From contig CAKSWY010000013.1 in NCBI GenBank assembly GCA_934513685.1, positions 1-64,000 on the forward strand: a stretch of 64,000 nucleotides of DNA, given 5' to 3'. Position 1 is the stretch's first letter, and each line of letters opens with the position of its first letter. The translations under genes and the position numbers were made by a program. Origin of the DNA: an uncultured Oscillospiraceae bacterium (GTDB taxonomy: Bacteria > Bacillota > Clostridia > Oscillospirales > Ruminococcaceae). The notes beneath the pieces are model-generated. The model ran no database searches, was not told where the DNA came from, and saw nothing but the letters and a program-made list of their open reading frames with translations. Positions 1 to 6,519 of this stretch are shown in pieces.

Positions 1-675
1 GTCCTTCATCATGGCCTCGATGGTGTAGGTGGCCTCGGCACCGGCAAACTTTTCCTTGTCGGTCTTGCGGCCCTTCAGCACGGGGATGCACAGGTCGTTC
101 TGACAGAAATCGGCGTAGCAGTTCAGCTGCTGCTCCGTCTCGGCCTGGGCCTCGGCCGCGGTCTCGTGGATGGTGTGGCCCTCCTGCCACCAGAACTCAC
201 GGGTGCGCAGGAAGGGACGGGTGGTCTTTTCCCAGCGCACCACGCTGCACCACTGGTTGTACTTCATGGGCAGGTCGCGCCAGGAGTGCAGCACATGGGC
301 GAAATGGTCGCTGAACAGGGTCTCGCTGGTGGGGCGCACGCACAGCCGCTCCTCCAGGGGGTTCGAGCCGCCGCTGGTCACCCAGGCCACCTCGGGGGCG
401 AAGCCTTCCACCAGCTCGCCCTCCTTCTTCAGCAGGCTCTCGGTGATCAGCATGGGCATGGCCACGTTCTCATGGCCGGTGGCCTTGAACCGGGCGTCCA
501 GATCCTTCTGGATGTTCTCCCAGATGGCGTAGCCATAGGGGCGCATGACCATAAAGCCCTTCACGCTGGAATAATCCACCAGCTCTGCCTTCAGGCAGAT
601 GTCGGTGTACCACTGGGTAAAGTCCACTTCCTGCGCGGTAATGGCTTCAACCAGCTTCTTTTTGCCTTCACTCAT
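1..675 (-). CDS. proS: Prolyl-tRNA synthetase, partial (C-terminal part beyond window)
   Basis: Charges tRNA-Pro with proline in the cytoplasm. The 225 codons present are the N-terminal half of the catalytic core and begin MSEGKKKLVEAITAQEVDF. The stretch MRPYGYAIWENIQ, the TSE motif in VRPTSETLF, the RWEKTTRPFLRTREF class II motif and the WWQEGHTIH segment are typical of the short archaeal/eukaryotic-like (type 3) ProRS, which lacks the bacterial editing insertion. The reading frame is still open at base 1, so the 3' end lies outside the window. The start has only a modest GAGTG ribosome site just upstream. No promoter was clearly seen in the short gap to the acpP terminator. Confidence 0.93.
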   Translation of the reverse strand, partial: MSEGKKKLVEAITAQEVDFTQWYTDICLKAELVDYSSVKGFMVMRPYGYAIWENIQKDLDARFKATGHENVAMPMLITESLLKKEGELVEGFAPEVAWVTSGGSNPLEERLCVRPTSETLFSDHFAHVLHSWRDLPMKYNQWCSVVRWEKTTRPFLRTREFWWQEGHTIHETAAEAQAETEQQLNCYADFCQNDLCIPVLKGRKTDKEKFAGAEATYTIEAMMKD

Positions 676-717
676 GTTTACACTCCTCATCCTGGGCCGA
701 AACCGCGGCCCTTCACG

Positions 718-750
718 AAAAAAGCCCCCTGCACGGGTTGGGCAGGGGGG
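718..750 (-). terminator. Rho-independent terminator of acpP
   Basis: On the minus strand a GC-rich stem (CCCCCTGC paired with GCAGGGGG) is followed by a run of T. It lies between the acpP stop and proS. Confidence 0.8.
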
Positions 751-782
751 CGGACCGGACGTTTCCCGTCCGAAAAACCAAA

Positions 783-1016
783 TCAGGTATTGGCGTCGAT
801 GAAGCGGACCACGTCGCCCACAGTGTGCAGCTTCTCCACCTCTTCGTCGGGCACTTCGATGCCGAACTCATCCTCCAGGCTCATGACCATATCGACCACG
901 TCCAGGCTGTCGGCGTCAAAATCCTCCATGATGTTGCTGTCCATGGTGATACGGTCTTCATCAATTTCCAGCTGTTCCGCCAGCATGGTGCGGACCCGCT
1001 CAAAAATTTCGTCCAT
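783..1016 (-). CDS. acpP: Acyl carrier protein
   Basis: Small acidic protein of 77 residues that carries growing acyl chains on a 4'-phosphopantetheine arm during fatty-acid synthesis. The attachment serine sits in DADSLDVVDM, the canonical DSL motif, and length and acidity fit the family. The frame is open to an upstream ATG 12 codons earlier, but MDEIFERV is chosen because an AAAGGAG site lies about 11 bases before it and the family starts here. It is a single-gene unit with its own promoter and terminator, away from other fab genes in this window. Confidence 0.95.
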   Translation of the reverse strand: MDEIFERVRTMLAEQLEIDEDRITMDSNIMEDFDADSLDVVDMVMSLEDEFGIEVPDEEVEKLHTVGDVVRFIDANT

Positions 1017-1148
1017 ATCCGAAAACTCTCCTTTGTCTCGCAGGGCAATCAATGCCGTTAAAATCTCCCTTGCACAACGGGAAATGTGAAAGGGCAGCAG
1101 CCGCCAGAAAAAGAGAAGTTCCCATCAGGGGCCGCCGAATCTATATTG

Positions 1149-1177
1149 TTTATAGCCTATCTTCCCCCCCTTGTCAA
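1149..1177 (-). promoter_or_regulatory. acpP promoter (sigma-A type)
   Basis: Minus strand TTGACA, 17-base spacer, TATAAA. It lies about 130 bases upstream of the acpP start. The rest of the 355-base gap between acpP and the next gene shows no other supported feature. Confidence 0.75.
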
Positions 1178-1371
1178 GGTCTTTTTGACAAATGGCCGCG
1201 GATGTGGACAGACGAACCAAACGGAGCAATAATTCGCCCCCTGCAGTTTTGCCGGGCCGATGGGCCGCAGGGCCGCGCAGGCGGCCCGTTCTGCGGAGGG
1301 TTTAAGATTGGTTTAATTCTCTGCCCTGCTTTTATGGTATGATAAAAAGAAAAAACAGGGGAGGGGGTTCC

Positions 1372-1728
1372 ATGACCATTCAGGAGCGGCTCAGACGTTC
1401 CAACTTCATCATGCTGGTGGTTCCCGTGCTGATCGCCGGAATGTTGCTGCTGATCGGACTGGGGGTGCTTCTTGCTCTGCTGGAAACGATCTATCTGCCC
1501 CGGCTGGGCATGACCCTGCAGGAGCTGCACGATCCGGGGGAGAAGCTGGAACCGGCGTTCCAATGGCTGAAGTGGTTCCTTCTTCTGTATGGGGCGGCCG
1601 TGTTTCTTGCCCTGCTGGGTGCCGCGGTTCTGGGGCTTGCCCTTGGGGCGATGGTTCTGTACGGCGGCCGCCGGGCGGAAACGTGGCTGAAAGAACACCG
1701 GATGTTTGCGGCAAAACGCTTGCAATAA
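1372..1728 (+). CDS. Small two-helix membrane protein, resembles a histidine-kinase sensor N-terminus
   Basis: Unrecognised 118-residue protein. It opens with MTIQERLRRSNFIMLVVPV, a pattern common at the start of clostridial sensor histidine kinases. Two hydrophobic segments follow (about residues 14-38 and 65-95) with a short extracytoplasmic loop between, and it ends in a basic tail. No HAMP, DHp or ATPase domain follows: the frame stops and a strong terminator lies just downstream. It may be an independent small membrane protein or the relic of a kinase that lost its catalytic part. The start is fixed by AGGGGAGGGGG before the ATG. The function is unknown. Confidence 0.6.
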   Translation: MTIQERLRRSNFIMLVVPVLIAGMLLLIGLGVLLALLETIYLPRLGMTLQELHDPGEKLEPAFQWLKWFLLLYGAAVFLALLGAAVLGLALGAMVLYGGRRAETWLKEHRMFAAKRLQ

Positions 1729-1733
1729 ATTGG

Positions 1734-1763
1734 AAAAGGCCCTCCCACACGGGAGGGCCTTTT
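1734..1763. terminator. Bidirectional terminator between convergent genes
   Basis: AAAAGGCCCTCCC and its exact complement flank a four-base ACAC loop, giving T-runs on both strands. It serves both the membrane-protein gene and the convergent holin gene. Confidence 0.88.
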
Positions 1764-1776
1764 GCTGTATCATGGT

Positions 1777-2037
1777 TTAATCTTCGCCCACCAGCTGCTT
1801 GAATGCCTGGTGCAGGCCAGTGGAGGCCAGGCCGCTGACCATGCCGGCCAGGATGGTGCTGGCGTCGATGGCGGGCCAGCTGGCCCAGCAGGCCAGGGCA
1901 ACGCCCAGGGCGGCGCACAGGGTGGGAATGAACTTGTTGTCCACGTCCTTCACCCACTTTTTGGTCACGTAGCCCACGCACAGGCACAGGCCCACGATGA
2001 CCGGAATCATGTAATCCGACAGATACGAAATGTCCAT
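1777..2037 (-). CDS. Phage holin family protein
   Basis: An 86-residue membrane protein whose length, hydrophobic segments (roughly residues 8-24 and 40-75) and position directly after an endolysin and an XhlA-like gene indicate a holin. Holins make membrane lesions that let the endolysin reach peptidoglycan. The opening MDISYLSDYMIPVIVG resembles the small Hol44-like holins of phages of low-GC Gram-positive bacteria. It is the last gene of a four-gene phage-derived unit and is followed by a strong terminator. Identification rests on size, topology and context, because holins diverge fast. Confidence 0.75.
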   Translation of the reverse strand: MDISYLSDYMIPVIVGLCLCVGYVTKKWVKDVDNKFIPTLCAALGVALACWASWPAIDASTILAGMVSGLASTGLHQAFKQLVGED

Positions 2038-2039
2038 GG

Positions 2040-2261
2040 TTAGTCCTTTCCTGCGGTTTCCAGGTCCGCAATTCGGTGGTTGATCACCTTGATCTGCTCC
2101 TCCATCACCGGTACGCGGCGGGCGAAGTTGTTATGCTCCCGCACCTCGCGGGTCAGCTCCTCCAGCTTGGTGTCGGTGACGGCCTGCGTTTTGCCGTTGG
2201 CGATGAGCACCCCGATGAGGGTCACGCCGCCGCCGATCAGCGCCACAATGATGCTCTCCAT
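2040..2261 (-). CDS. XhlA-like phage lysis accessory protein
   Basis: A 73-residue protein with an N-terminal membrane helix (about residues 4-20, rich in Val, Ile and Gly) followed by a charged, coiled-coil-prone tail with heptad-like spacing (KLEELTREVREHNN ... MEEQIKVINHRIADLE). This layout matches XhlA-type proteins, which work with a holin and endolysin. It is separated from the holin gene by 2 bases and from the endolysin gene by 1 base, implying translational coupling. The orientation in the membrane is opposite to classical XhlA, where the helix is C-terminal, so the assignment is by analogy. Confidence 0.6.
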   Translation of the reverse strand: MESIIVALIGGGVTLIGVLIANGKTQAVTDTKLEELTREVREHNNFARRVPVMEEQIKVINHRIADLETAGKD

Positions 2262-2262
2262 G

Positions 2263-3231
2263 TCAGCCCTCCAGCAAAGCGGGATTCACCAGCCCCAGCA
2301 GTTTGTCCAGCTTTGCCTCGATACGGCCCAGCTGCTCAGTGCAGGCGGCGGGGTCGTCCTTGCCGCTGTCGGGGGCCGGAGTGGGGTCCGGCGTGGGCGT
2401 AGGCTCCGGCTCGGGCGTGGGTTCGGGCACGTACTCCACGCAGCCCACCGCCAGAGCAGCAGCCTTTGCGGCCACCGCCTTCCGGTCGCCCGCGCTGGCG
2501 GGGCCGATGATAAGATAATTGCCCGCGTCCTCGTGGGGCAGGCCCAGGCTGTCCGCCAGTGCTGCCATCGTCTTGCGGTCGCCGCCCGAAACCGGGCCTA
2601 CTTTCAGCATATCGCTCATAACTTCCTCCTTCTCGCTGCCGAAAAGCAGCGCTTCATCCGGGCAGAGGTTCGTGTCCACCGGGCCGGAAATGCCGGGCAC
2701 GCGGCCGCTGCTGCCGGTCTGCCACAGCACATACGGCCCGGCGTAGGTGCAGGCCGCGGCGTACTGGGCCACCCAGACGGGCAGCCCGGCCAGCGCGGCC
2801 ATGTCCAGCTTGGTTTCCAGCCAGTTCTTGCTGGCGTACAGGCCGGGGCGGTATCCGGCGGCCTGCACGGCGGCGCAGAAGCGCTGCACGCAGGCGGTGC
2901 GGCCCGCCATGGTCTGGGCCAGAATGGCCGGTTCGTACTCCTGGTCAAAAAACAGGGGCAGGTCCAGCTTGCGCCCGGCCAGCACCTGCAGGCAGGCGGC
3001 GGCTTCGCTGGCCGCGTCGTCGGGGCCGGAGGCGTAGCTGTACCAGTACGCACCCACCTTCAGGCCTGCGGCCTTTGCACCCGCGTAGTTGGCAGCAAAA
3101 TACGGATCCGCCTGGGTGGCCGTGTTGCCGTAGCCCGCCCGCAGAATGGCGAACCGCACCCCGCTGGCGGCCACCTGGGGCCAGTCAATCTTGCCCTGGT
3201 GCTTGCTTACGTCGATGCCAAATGCGTTCAT
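2263..3231 (-). CDS. Glycoside hydrolase family 25 lysozyme (endolysin)
   Basis: Muramidase that cleaves the MurNAc-GlcNAc bond of peptidoglycan. The catalytic domain spans about residues 1-195: it starts GIDVSKHQGKIDW and carries the FFDQEYEP segment with the acidic catalytic residues, then YASKNWLE and VWVAQYAA. Next is a region with two short repeats (KVGPVSGGDRKTMAALADSL and a similar GPASAGDRKAVAAKAAAL), probably a wall-binding module. A Pro/Glu/Thr linker and a C-terminal helix follow. MNAFGIDVS is the start because GGAGG lies seven bases upstream; the longer open frame lacks such support. No signal peptide is present, as expected for a holin-dependent enzyme. Confidence 0.92.
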   Translation of the reverse strand: MNAFGIDVSKHQGKIDWPQVAASGVRFAILRAGYGNTATQADPYFAANYAGAKAAGLKVGAYWYSYASGPDDAASEAAACLQVLAGRKLDLPLFFDQEYEPAILAQTMAGRTACVQRFCAAVQAAGYRPGLYASKNWLETKLDMAALAGLPVWVAQYAAACTYAGPYVLWQTGSSGRVPGISGPVDTNLCPDEALLFGSEKEEVMSDMLKVGPVSGGDRKTMAALADSLGLPHEDAGNYLIIGPASAGDRKAVAAKAAALAVGCVEYVPEPTPEPEPTPTPDPTPAPDSGKDDPAACTEQLGRIEAKLDKLLGLVNPALLEG

Positions 3232-3253
3232 GTGCATTCCTCCTTTGCCTCGC

Positions 3254-4435
3254 TTATTCATTGCCCAGCAGCTCCAGCAGGAGAACATCCCGGCGGGCGC
3301 GAATCTGCGCCGCCGCGGTGTAATAGGGCGGCATGTTGTTGTGGGCCTGCCCGCTGCCGCTGGCGGCCGTGCGGTTGGTGATGCTTTTGTCCACGGACAG
3401 GTTGTTCCCATTGGAGAAGCTAGAGGAAATGCCCCAGCCGGCGTTGTCGGACCAGTCCACCCGGGGCGTGTACGTGTGGCTGTGGCTGGGCAGCTCGGCC
3501 ACGGTCAGCGTGTGCGAAGCCTCGCCGCCGGTGGCGCCCACATTTGTGCTGTTCATCAGCGGGAAGCGCTGGCGCAGGTCCGGCAGGCGGTAGCGGCCGG
3601 TGGCACTGTTTTTCGCCCAGCCGGCCTGGGCGGCAAAGGCGGCCAGTTCCGGGTAGGCGGCGGGGTCGATCTCCGAACCGTCTGCCCACAGATGGTTGGG
3701 GTGCAGGGTACCGTCCGCAAACAGGACGATCTCGCCGATCTGCCCCACCTGTACCCCATAGCGGAGCAGGGTTTGCTCCAGCCCGGCCACGGCTTTGTTG
3801 GCGGCCGCGGCTGCTTCCAGAGCGGGGCGGCGCAGGTCGGCCTTGTCCTGCTCGGTCAAATCTGCGTAGGTCAGCTTTTCGCCCTGAAAGGCACCGGCGT
3901 CCGCATCGTCCCGCACGCTGCGGGCAATCTGCTGGGCGCTGGCGGCTACGCGGACGGCGTCCTGTGCTGCGGCCCGGGCAACCTGCGCCGAGGTCTGGGC
4001 CAGTGCGGCGGCATCCTCGGCGCTTTGCGCCCGGCTGCTGGCCCGTTCGGCCGCCGTGCTGATTTCCTCAAAGGCGCTGGGCAGGCTTTGAGGGGCCTGC
4101 CCGGGCACGGCGGAATGGTTCCGGGTCTGGTAGGGCAGGTCCGCGCTGATGCGCTGCACGCCCGCACGGGTGCCCAACACCGTGATGCGGCCGCAGACGG
4201 TGTGGGCCGCGGTGGCCTGCTGCGGCACCTCCACCAGGCCATTTTCCGGCAGCAGCAGCGTAACGGCTTCGCCGGTGTAGCCGTCGGTGGAAAAGGTGAC
4301 GCTTTTGGTGAGATCGTCCCAGGCAGAGTCGAAGGCAAAATGCAGCTGTTCCGTTCCGTAGCTGCCCCAGGTGCCCAGGTCGAGGGGGCCGTCCGCCTCG
4401 GCGGCATAGCCGTTCACCCTGATTTCGTGTAGCAT
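3254..4435 (-). CDS. Phage tail fibre / baseplate receptor-binding protein with collar domain
   Basis: Predicted 393-residue host-recognition protein. Residues 1-110 resemble the N-terminal part of upper baseplate (BppU-like) proteins. Residues about 115-215 are a long Ala-rich coiled region (AERASSRAQSAEDAAALAQT). Residues about 225-385 form a phage collar / short tail fibre domain: GEIVLFADG, HLWADGSEI, YRLPDLRQRFPL, ELPSHSHTYTP and AHNNMPPYYTAAAQI near the end. It is the first gene of the unit that continues with endolysin, XhlA-like protein and holin. No other tail, head, portal or integrase gene is adjacent, which is unusual. Confidence 0.82.
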   Translation of the reverse strand: MLHEIRVNGYAAEADGPLDLGTWGSYGTEQLHFAFDSAWDDLTKSVTFSTDGYTGEAVTLLLPENGLVEVPQQATAAHTVCGRITVLGTRAGVQRISADLPYQTRNHSAVPGQAPQSLPSAFEEISTAAERASSRAQSAEDAAALAQTSAQVARAAAQDAVRVAASAQQIARSVRDDADAGAFQGEKLTYADLTEQDKADLRRPALEAAAAANKAVAGLEQTLLRYGVQVGQIGEIVLFADGTLHPNHLWADGSEIDPAAYPELAAFAAQAGWAKNSATGRYRLPDLRQRFPLMNSTNVGATGGEASHTLTVAELPSHSHTYTPRVDWSDNAGWGISSSFSNGNNLSVDKSITNRTAASGSGQAHNNMPPYYTAAAQIRARRDVLLLELLGNE

Positions 4436-4532
4436 GGTTCCTCCTTACTGTTTCGGTGTGGTTCGTGGCAGGTGAGACCAGAATAGGGCTGGAAGGGGGA
4501 AAACTCAATGCAATTTAGTATAATCCGGCGAG

Positions 4533-4560
4533 ATTCTACACATGGGAATACAAAAAGCAA
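4533..4560 (-). promoter_or_regulatory. Promoter of the tail-fibre/lysis unit
   Basis: Minus strand TTGCTT, 16-base spacer, TAGAAT, about 100 bases before the tail-fibre start. A further TATACT lies just downstream of it. Confidence 0.5.
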
Positions 4561-4620
4561 TTTGCAGGCCGCCCGATTGGCCGATTTTAAGCCAGAGAGA
4601 CCCTGCTGCAAAAATGGCAA

Positions 4621-4659
4621 AATAAAACAGGCCGTGAACGATGCAGTTCACGGCCTGTT
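4621..4659 (-). terminator. Terminator of the first NSS transporter gene
   Basis: Perfect 14-bp stem (AACAGGCCGTGAAC and complement) with a six-base loop, followed on the minus strand by TTTTATTTTG. Confidence 0.92.
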
Positions 4660-4687
4660 CGGCTTTATGGATTTTGTTTTGAAACAA

Positions 4688-6058
4688 TCAGAACGGCAGC
4701 AGCCCCAGGCTCTGGGCGATCAGAGCCAGAACCAGCAGGGGCAGGGGGATCATGAAGTAATACTTCAGCCAGCGGGGGATGCGCACACCGTCGCCGGTGT
4801 TGGCCTCGGCCAGGTAATTGTCAAAGCCCCATCCCCACTTGGTCACACAGAACAGCAGGTACACCATGGAGCCGATGGGCAGCAGCAGGTTGCTCACCAG
4901 GAAGTCCTCCAGATCCAGTACGCCGGTGCCCGTGCCCAGAGGCTGGAAGCCGGACCAGACGTTGAAGCCCAGCACACAGGGCATGGAGGCGACCAGCATC
5001 AGCACCAGATTGATGGCGCTGGCCTTCTGGCGGCTCCAGCCAAACTGCTCCATGCAGCAGGCCAGAATGTTCTCGAACACCGCCAGAATGGTGGAGAAGG
5101 AAGCAAAGGTCATGAACAGGAAGAACAGGCTGCCCCACAGCCGCCCGCCGGGCATGGAAATGAACACGTTGGGCAGGGTGATGAAAATCAGAGAGGGGCC
5201 GCTGTCCGGGTTAATGCCGAAGGAGAAGCAGGCAGGGAAGATGATCAGGCCGGAGAAGAAGGCCACAAAGGTGTCCAGCGCGGCAATGTGCATGGATTCG
5301 CCCAGCAGGGTGTGGCTCTTGTCCATGTAGCTGCCGAAGATCTCCATGGCGGCAATGCCCAGGCTCAGGGTGAAGAAGGACTGGTTCATCGCCGCCGTGA
5401 TCACCGACAGGGCCTCGCTGGTGGTCTGCATATGGTCCAGGTTGGGCTTCAGGTAGAACTCCACACCGGCCATGGCGCCGGGCAGGGTCAGGCTGCGCAC
5501 GGCCAGCACCATGATCAGGCACAGCAGCGCCAGCATCATCCACTTGGAAATGCGCTCCAGACCCTTCTGCAGGCCCATGCTGCACACGGCAAAGCCCACG
5601 ATGACGGTCACGGCCATCCAGGGGCCCACCTCAAAGGGGTTGGCCAGCATATCGCCGAACACGCCGCCCACGGCCTGCGTGTCCAGCCCGTCAAAGGTGC
5701 CGGTGAGGAACTTGAAGAAGTAATCCAGCATCCAGCCGGAAACCGAGGTGTAGAACATCATCAGCAGGTAGCAGCCCGCCAGGCAGAACCAGCCGTGAAT
5801 GTGCCATTTGCTGCCCGAAGGCTCCAGCTTTTTGTAGGCGCCCACCGCGCTCTGGCGGGAGGCACGGCCCACGGCGAACTCCATGGTCATCACGGGCACG
5901 CCCACCATGATCAGGAAGAACAGATAGAGCAGCACAAAGGCGCCGCCGCCGTTGTTGCCCACCACATAGGGGAAGCGCCACACATTGCCGATGCCGATGG
6001 CGCATCCGGCGCTGATGAGGATGAACCCCAGCCGGGATTTAAAGGACTCGCGTTTCAA
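4688..6058 (-). CDS. Sodium:neurotransmitter symporter (NSS) family transporter
   Basis: Predicted Na+-coupled importer of an amino acid or related amine in the cytoplasmic membrane. The 456 residues contain about 11-12 hydrophobic segments. The family signature in TM1 (GFILISAGCAIGIGNVWRFPY) provides sodium and substrate contacts, and the NNGGGAF segment follows. Bacterial members such as LeuT, MhsT and TnaT are of similar length. The substrate cannot be read from sequence. The gene sits behind a leader with its own promoter, a 33-codon ORF and a terminator hairpin, so expression is probably controlled by attenuation. A second, divergent NSS gene lies upstream on the same strand but has separate signals. 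Confidence 0.93.
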   Translation of the reverse strand: MKRESFKSRLGFILISAGCAIGIGNVWRFPYVVGNNGGGAFVLLYLFFLIMVGVPVMTMEFAVGRASRQSAVGAYKKLEPSGSKWHIHGWFCLAGCYLLMMFYTSVSGWMLDYFFKFLTGTFDGLDTQAVGGVFGDMLANPFEVGPWMAVTVIVGFAVCSMGLQKGLERISKWMMLALLCLIMVLAVRSLTLPGAMAGVEFYLKPNLDHMQTTSEALSVITAAMNQSFFTLSLGIAAMEIFGSYMDKSHTLLGESMHIAALDTFVAFFSGLIIFPACFSFGINPDSGPSLIFITLPNVFISMPGGRLWGSLFFLFMTFASFSTILAVFENILACCMEQFGWSRQKASAINLVLMLVASMPCVLGFNVWSGFQPLGTGTGVLDLEDFLVSNLLLPIGSMVYLLFCVTKWGWGFDNYLAEANTGDGVRIPRWLKYYFMIPLPLLVLALIAQSLGLLPF

Positions 6059-6152
6059 TGGTATTTCCTCCTTTGCCCACTGCGCTGTGTTCCGATCCGC
6101 GCGATGGTGCCTTGACTGTCTGCCTGCAAGATGCTTCTTTTACACAGGAAAG

Positions 6153-6205
6153 AGATAAAGCAAAAGCGGCGGAAGATCACCCGGCAAGGGGAAGTTTCCG
6201 CCGCT
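6153..6205 (-). terminator. Leader terminator (attenuator) upstream of NSS transporter
   Basis: On the minus strand AGCGGCGGAA pairs with TTCCGCCGCT, followed by TTTGCTTTAT. It lies between the promoter and the transporter, so it must be read through for expression. The stop codon of the leader ORF lies in the loop. Confidence 0.7.
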
Positions 6206-6278
6206 GAAAGGCGCTGATTGTGTGGGGCGGCTGCGGGCTGGCAGCCGGGCTGTGTGCCGTTGAGATGCTGGGCCGCAT
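6177..6278 (-). CDS. Candidate leader peptide, 33 residues
   Basis: Short frame with a strong AGGAGGGGG site before its ATG, in the leader between the NSS promoter and NSS gene. The product begins MRPSISTAHSPAASPQPPHT and is rich in Pro, Ser and Ala. It ends with RRKLPLAG, and its stop is inside the loop of the attenuator hairpin. A ribosome translating to the end would cover the 5' arm of the terminator and should favour readthrough. No run of one amino acid or of aromatic residues stands out, so the sensed signal is unclear. It could also be a chance frame. Confidence 0.45.
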   Translation of the reverse strand: MRPSISTAHSPAASPQPPHTISAFQRRKLPLAG

Positions 6279-6335
6279 GAGTGCCCCCTCCTTTTCCTAA
6301 AATCATTCCGCACAGGCAGGATGCGATACTGCTCT

Positions 6336-6364
6336 ATTCTAGCATAATTTGAGGAACTTGCAAA
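6336..6364 (-). promoter_or_regulatory. Promoter of leader and first NSS transporter
   Basis: Minus strand TTTGCA, 17-base spacer, TAGAAT. It gives a leader of about 270 bases before the transporter start. Confidence 0.7.
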
Positions 6365-6460
6365 GAAAATTTTTCCGGTGCAGGCGAAAAAACAGCAAAA
6401 TGGGAGAGGGCACCTGTCTTTTTTGCTCGCCGCGGCCCGGCGGCGGCGAAAACGGGGCAT

Positions 6461-6496
6461 AAAAAAGCGCAGGCGGCCCTGCAACGCCGTCTGCGC
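6461..6496 (-). terminator. Terminator of second NSS transporter gene
   Basis: GCGCAGACGG paired with CCGCCTGCGC (one mismatch), followed by TTTTTT on the minus strand. Confidence 0.75.
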
Positions 6497-6519
6497 GAAA
6501 AAACGAAACGCTCAAAAGC

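Noticed and set aside
2080..3381. 433-codon plus-strand frame over the endolysin gene
   Set aside because: Shadow of the GH25 lysozyme gene; no start signal or domain.
4508..6115. 535-codon open frame on the plus strand across the first NSS gene
   Set aside because: It reads through the NSS terminator hairpin and is rich in Gln/His; the antisense NSS gene is well supported.
6059..6360. T-box, glycine or other known riboswitch before the first NSS gene
   Set aside because: The T-box TGG-N-ACCGCG pattern and glycine-aptamer blocks are not present; the ORF-plus-terminator layout explains the region better.
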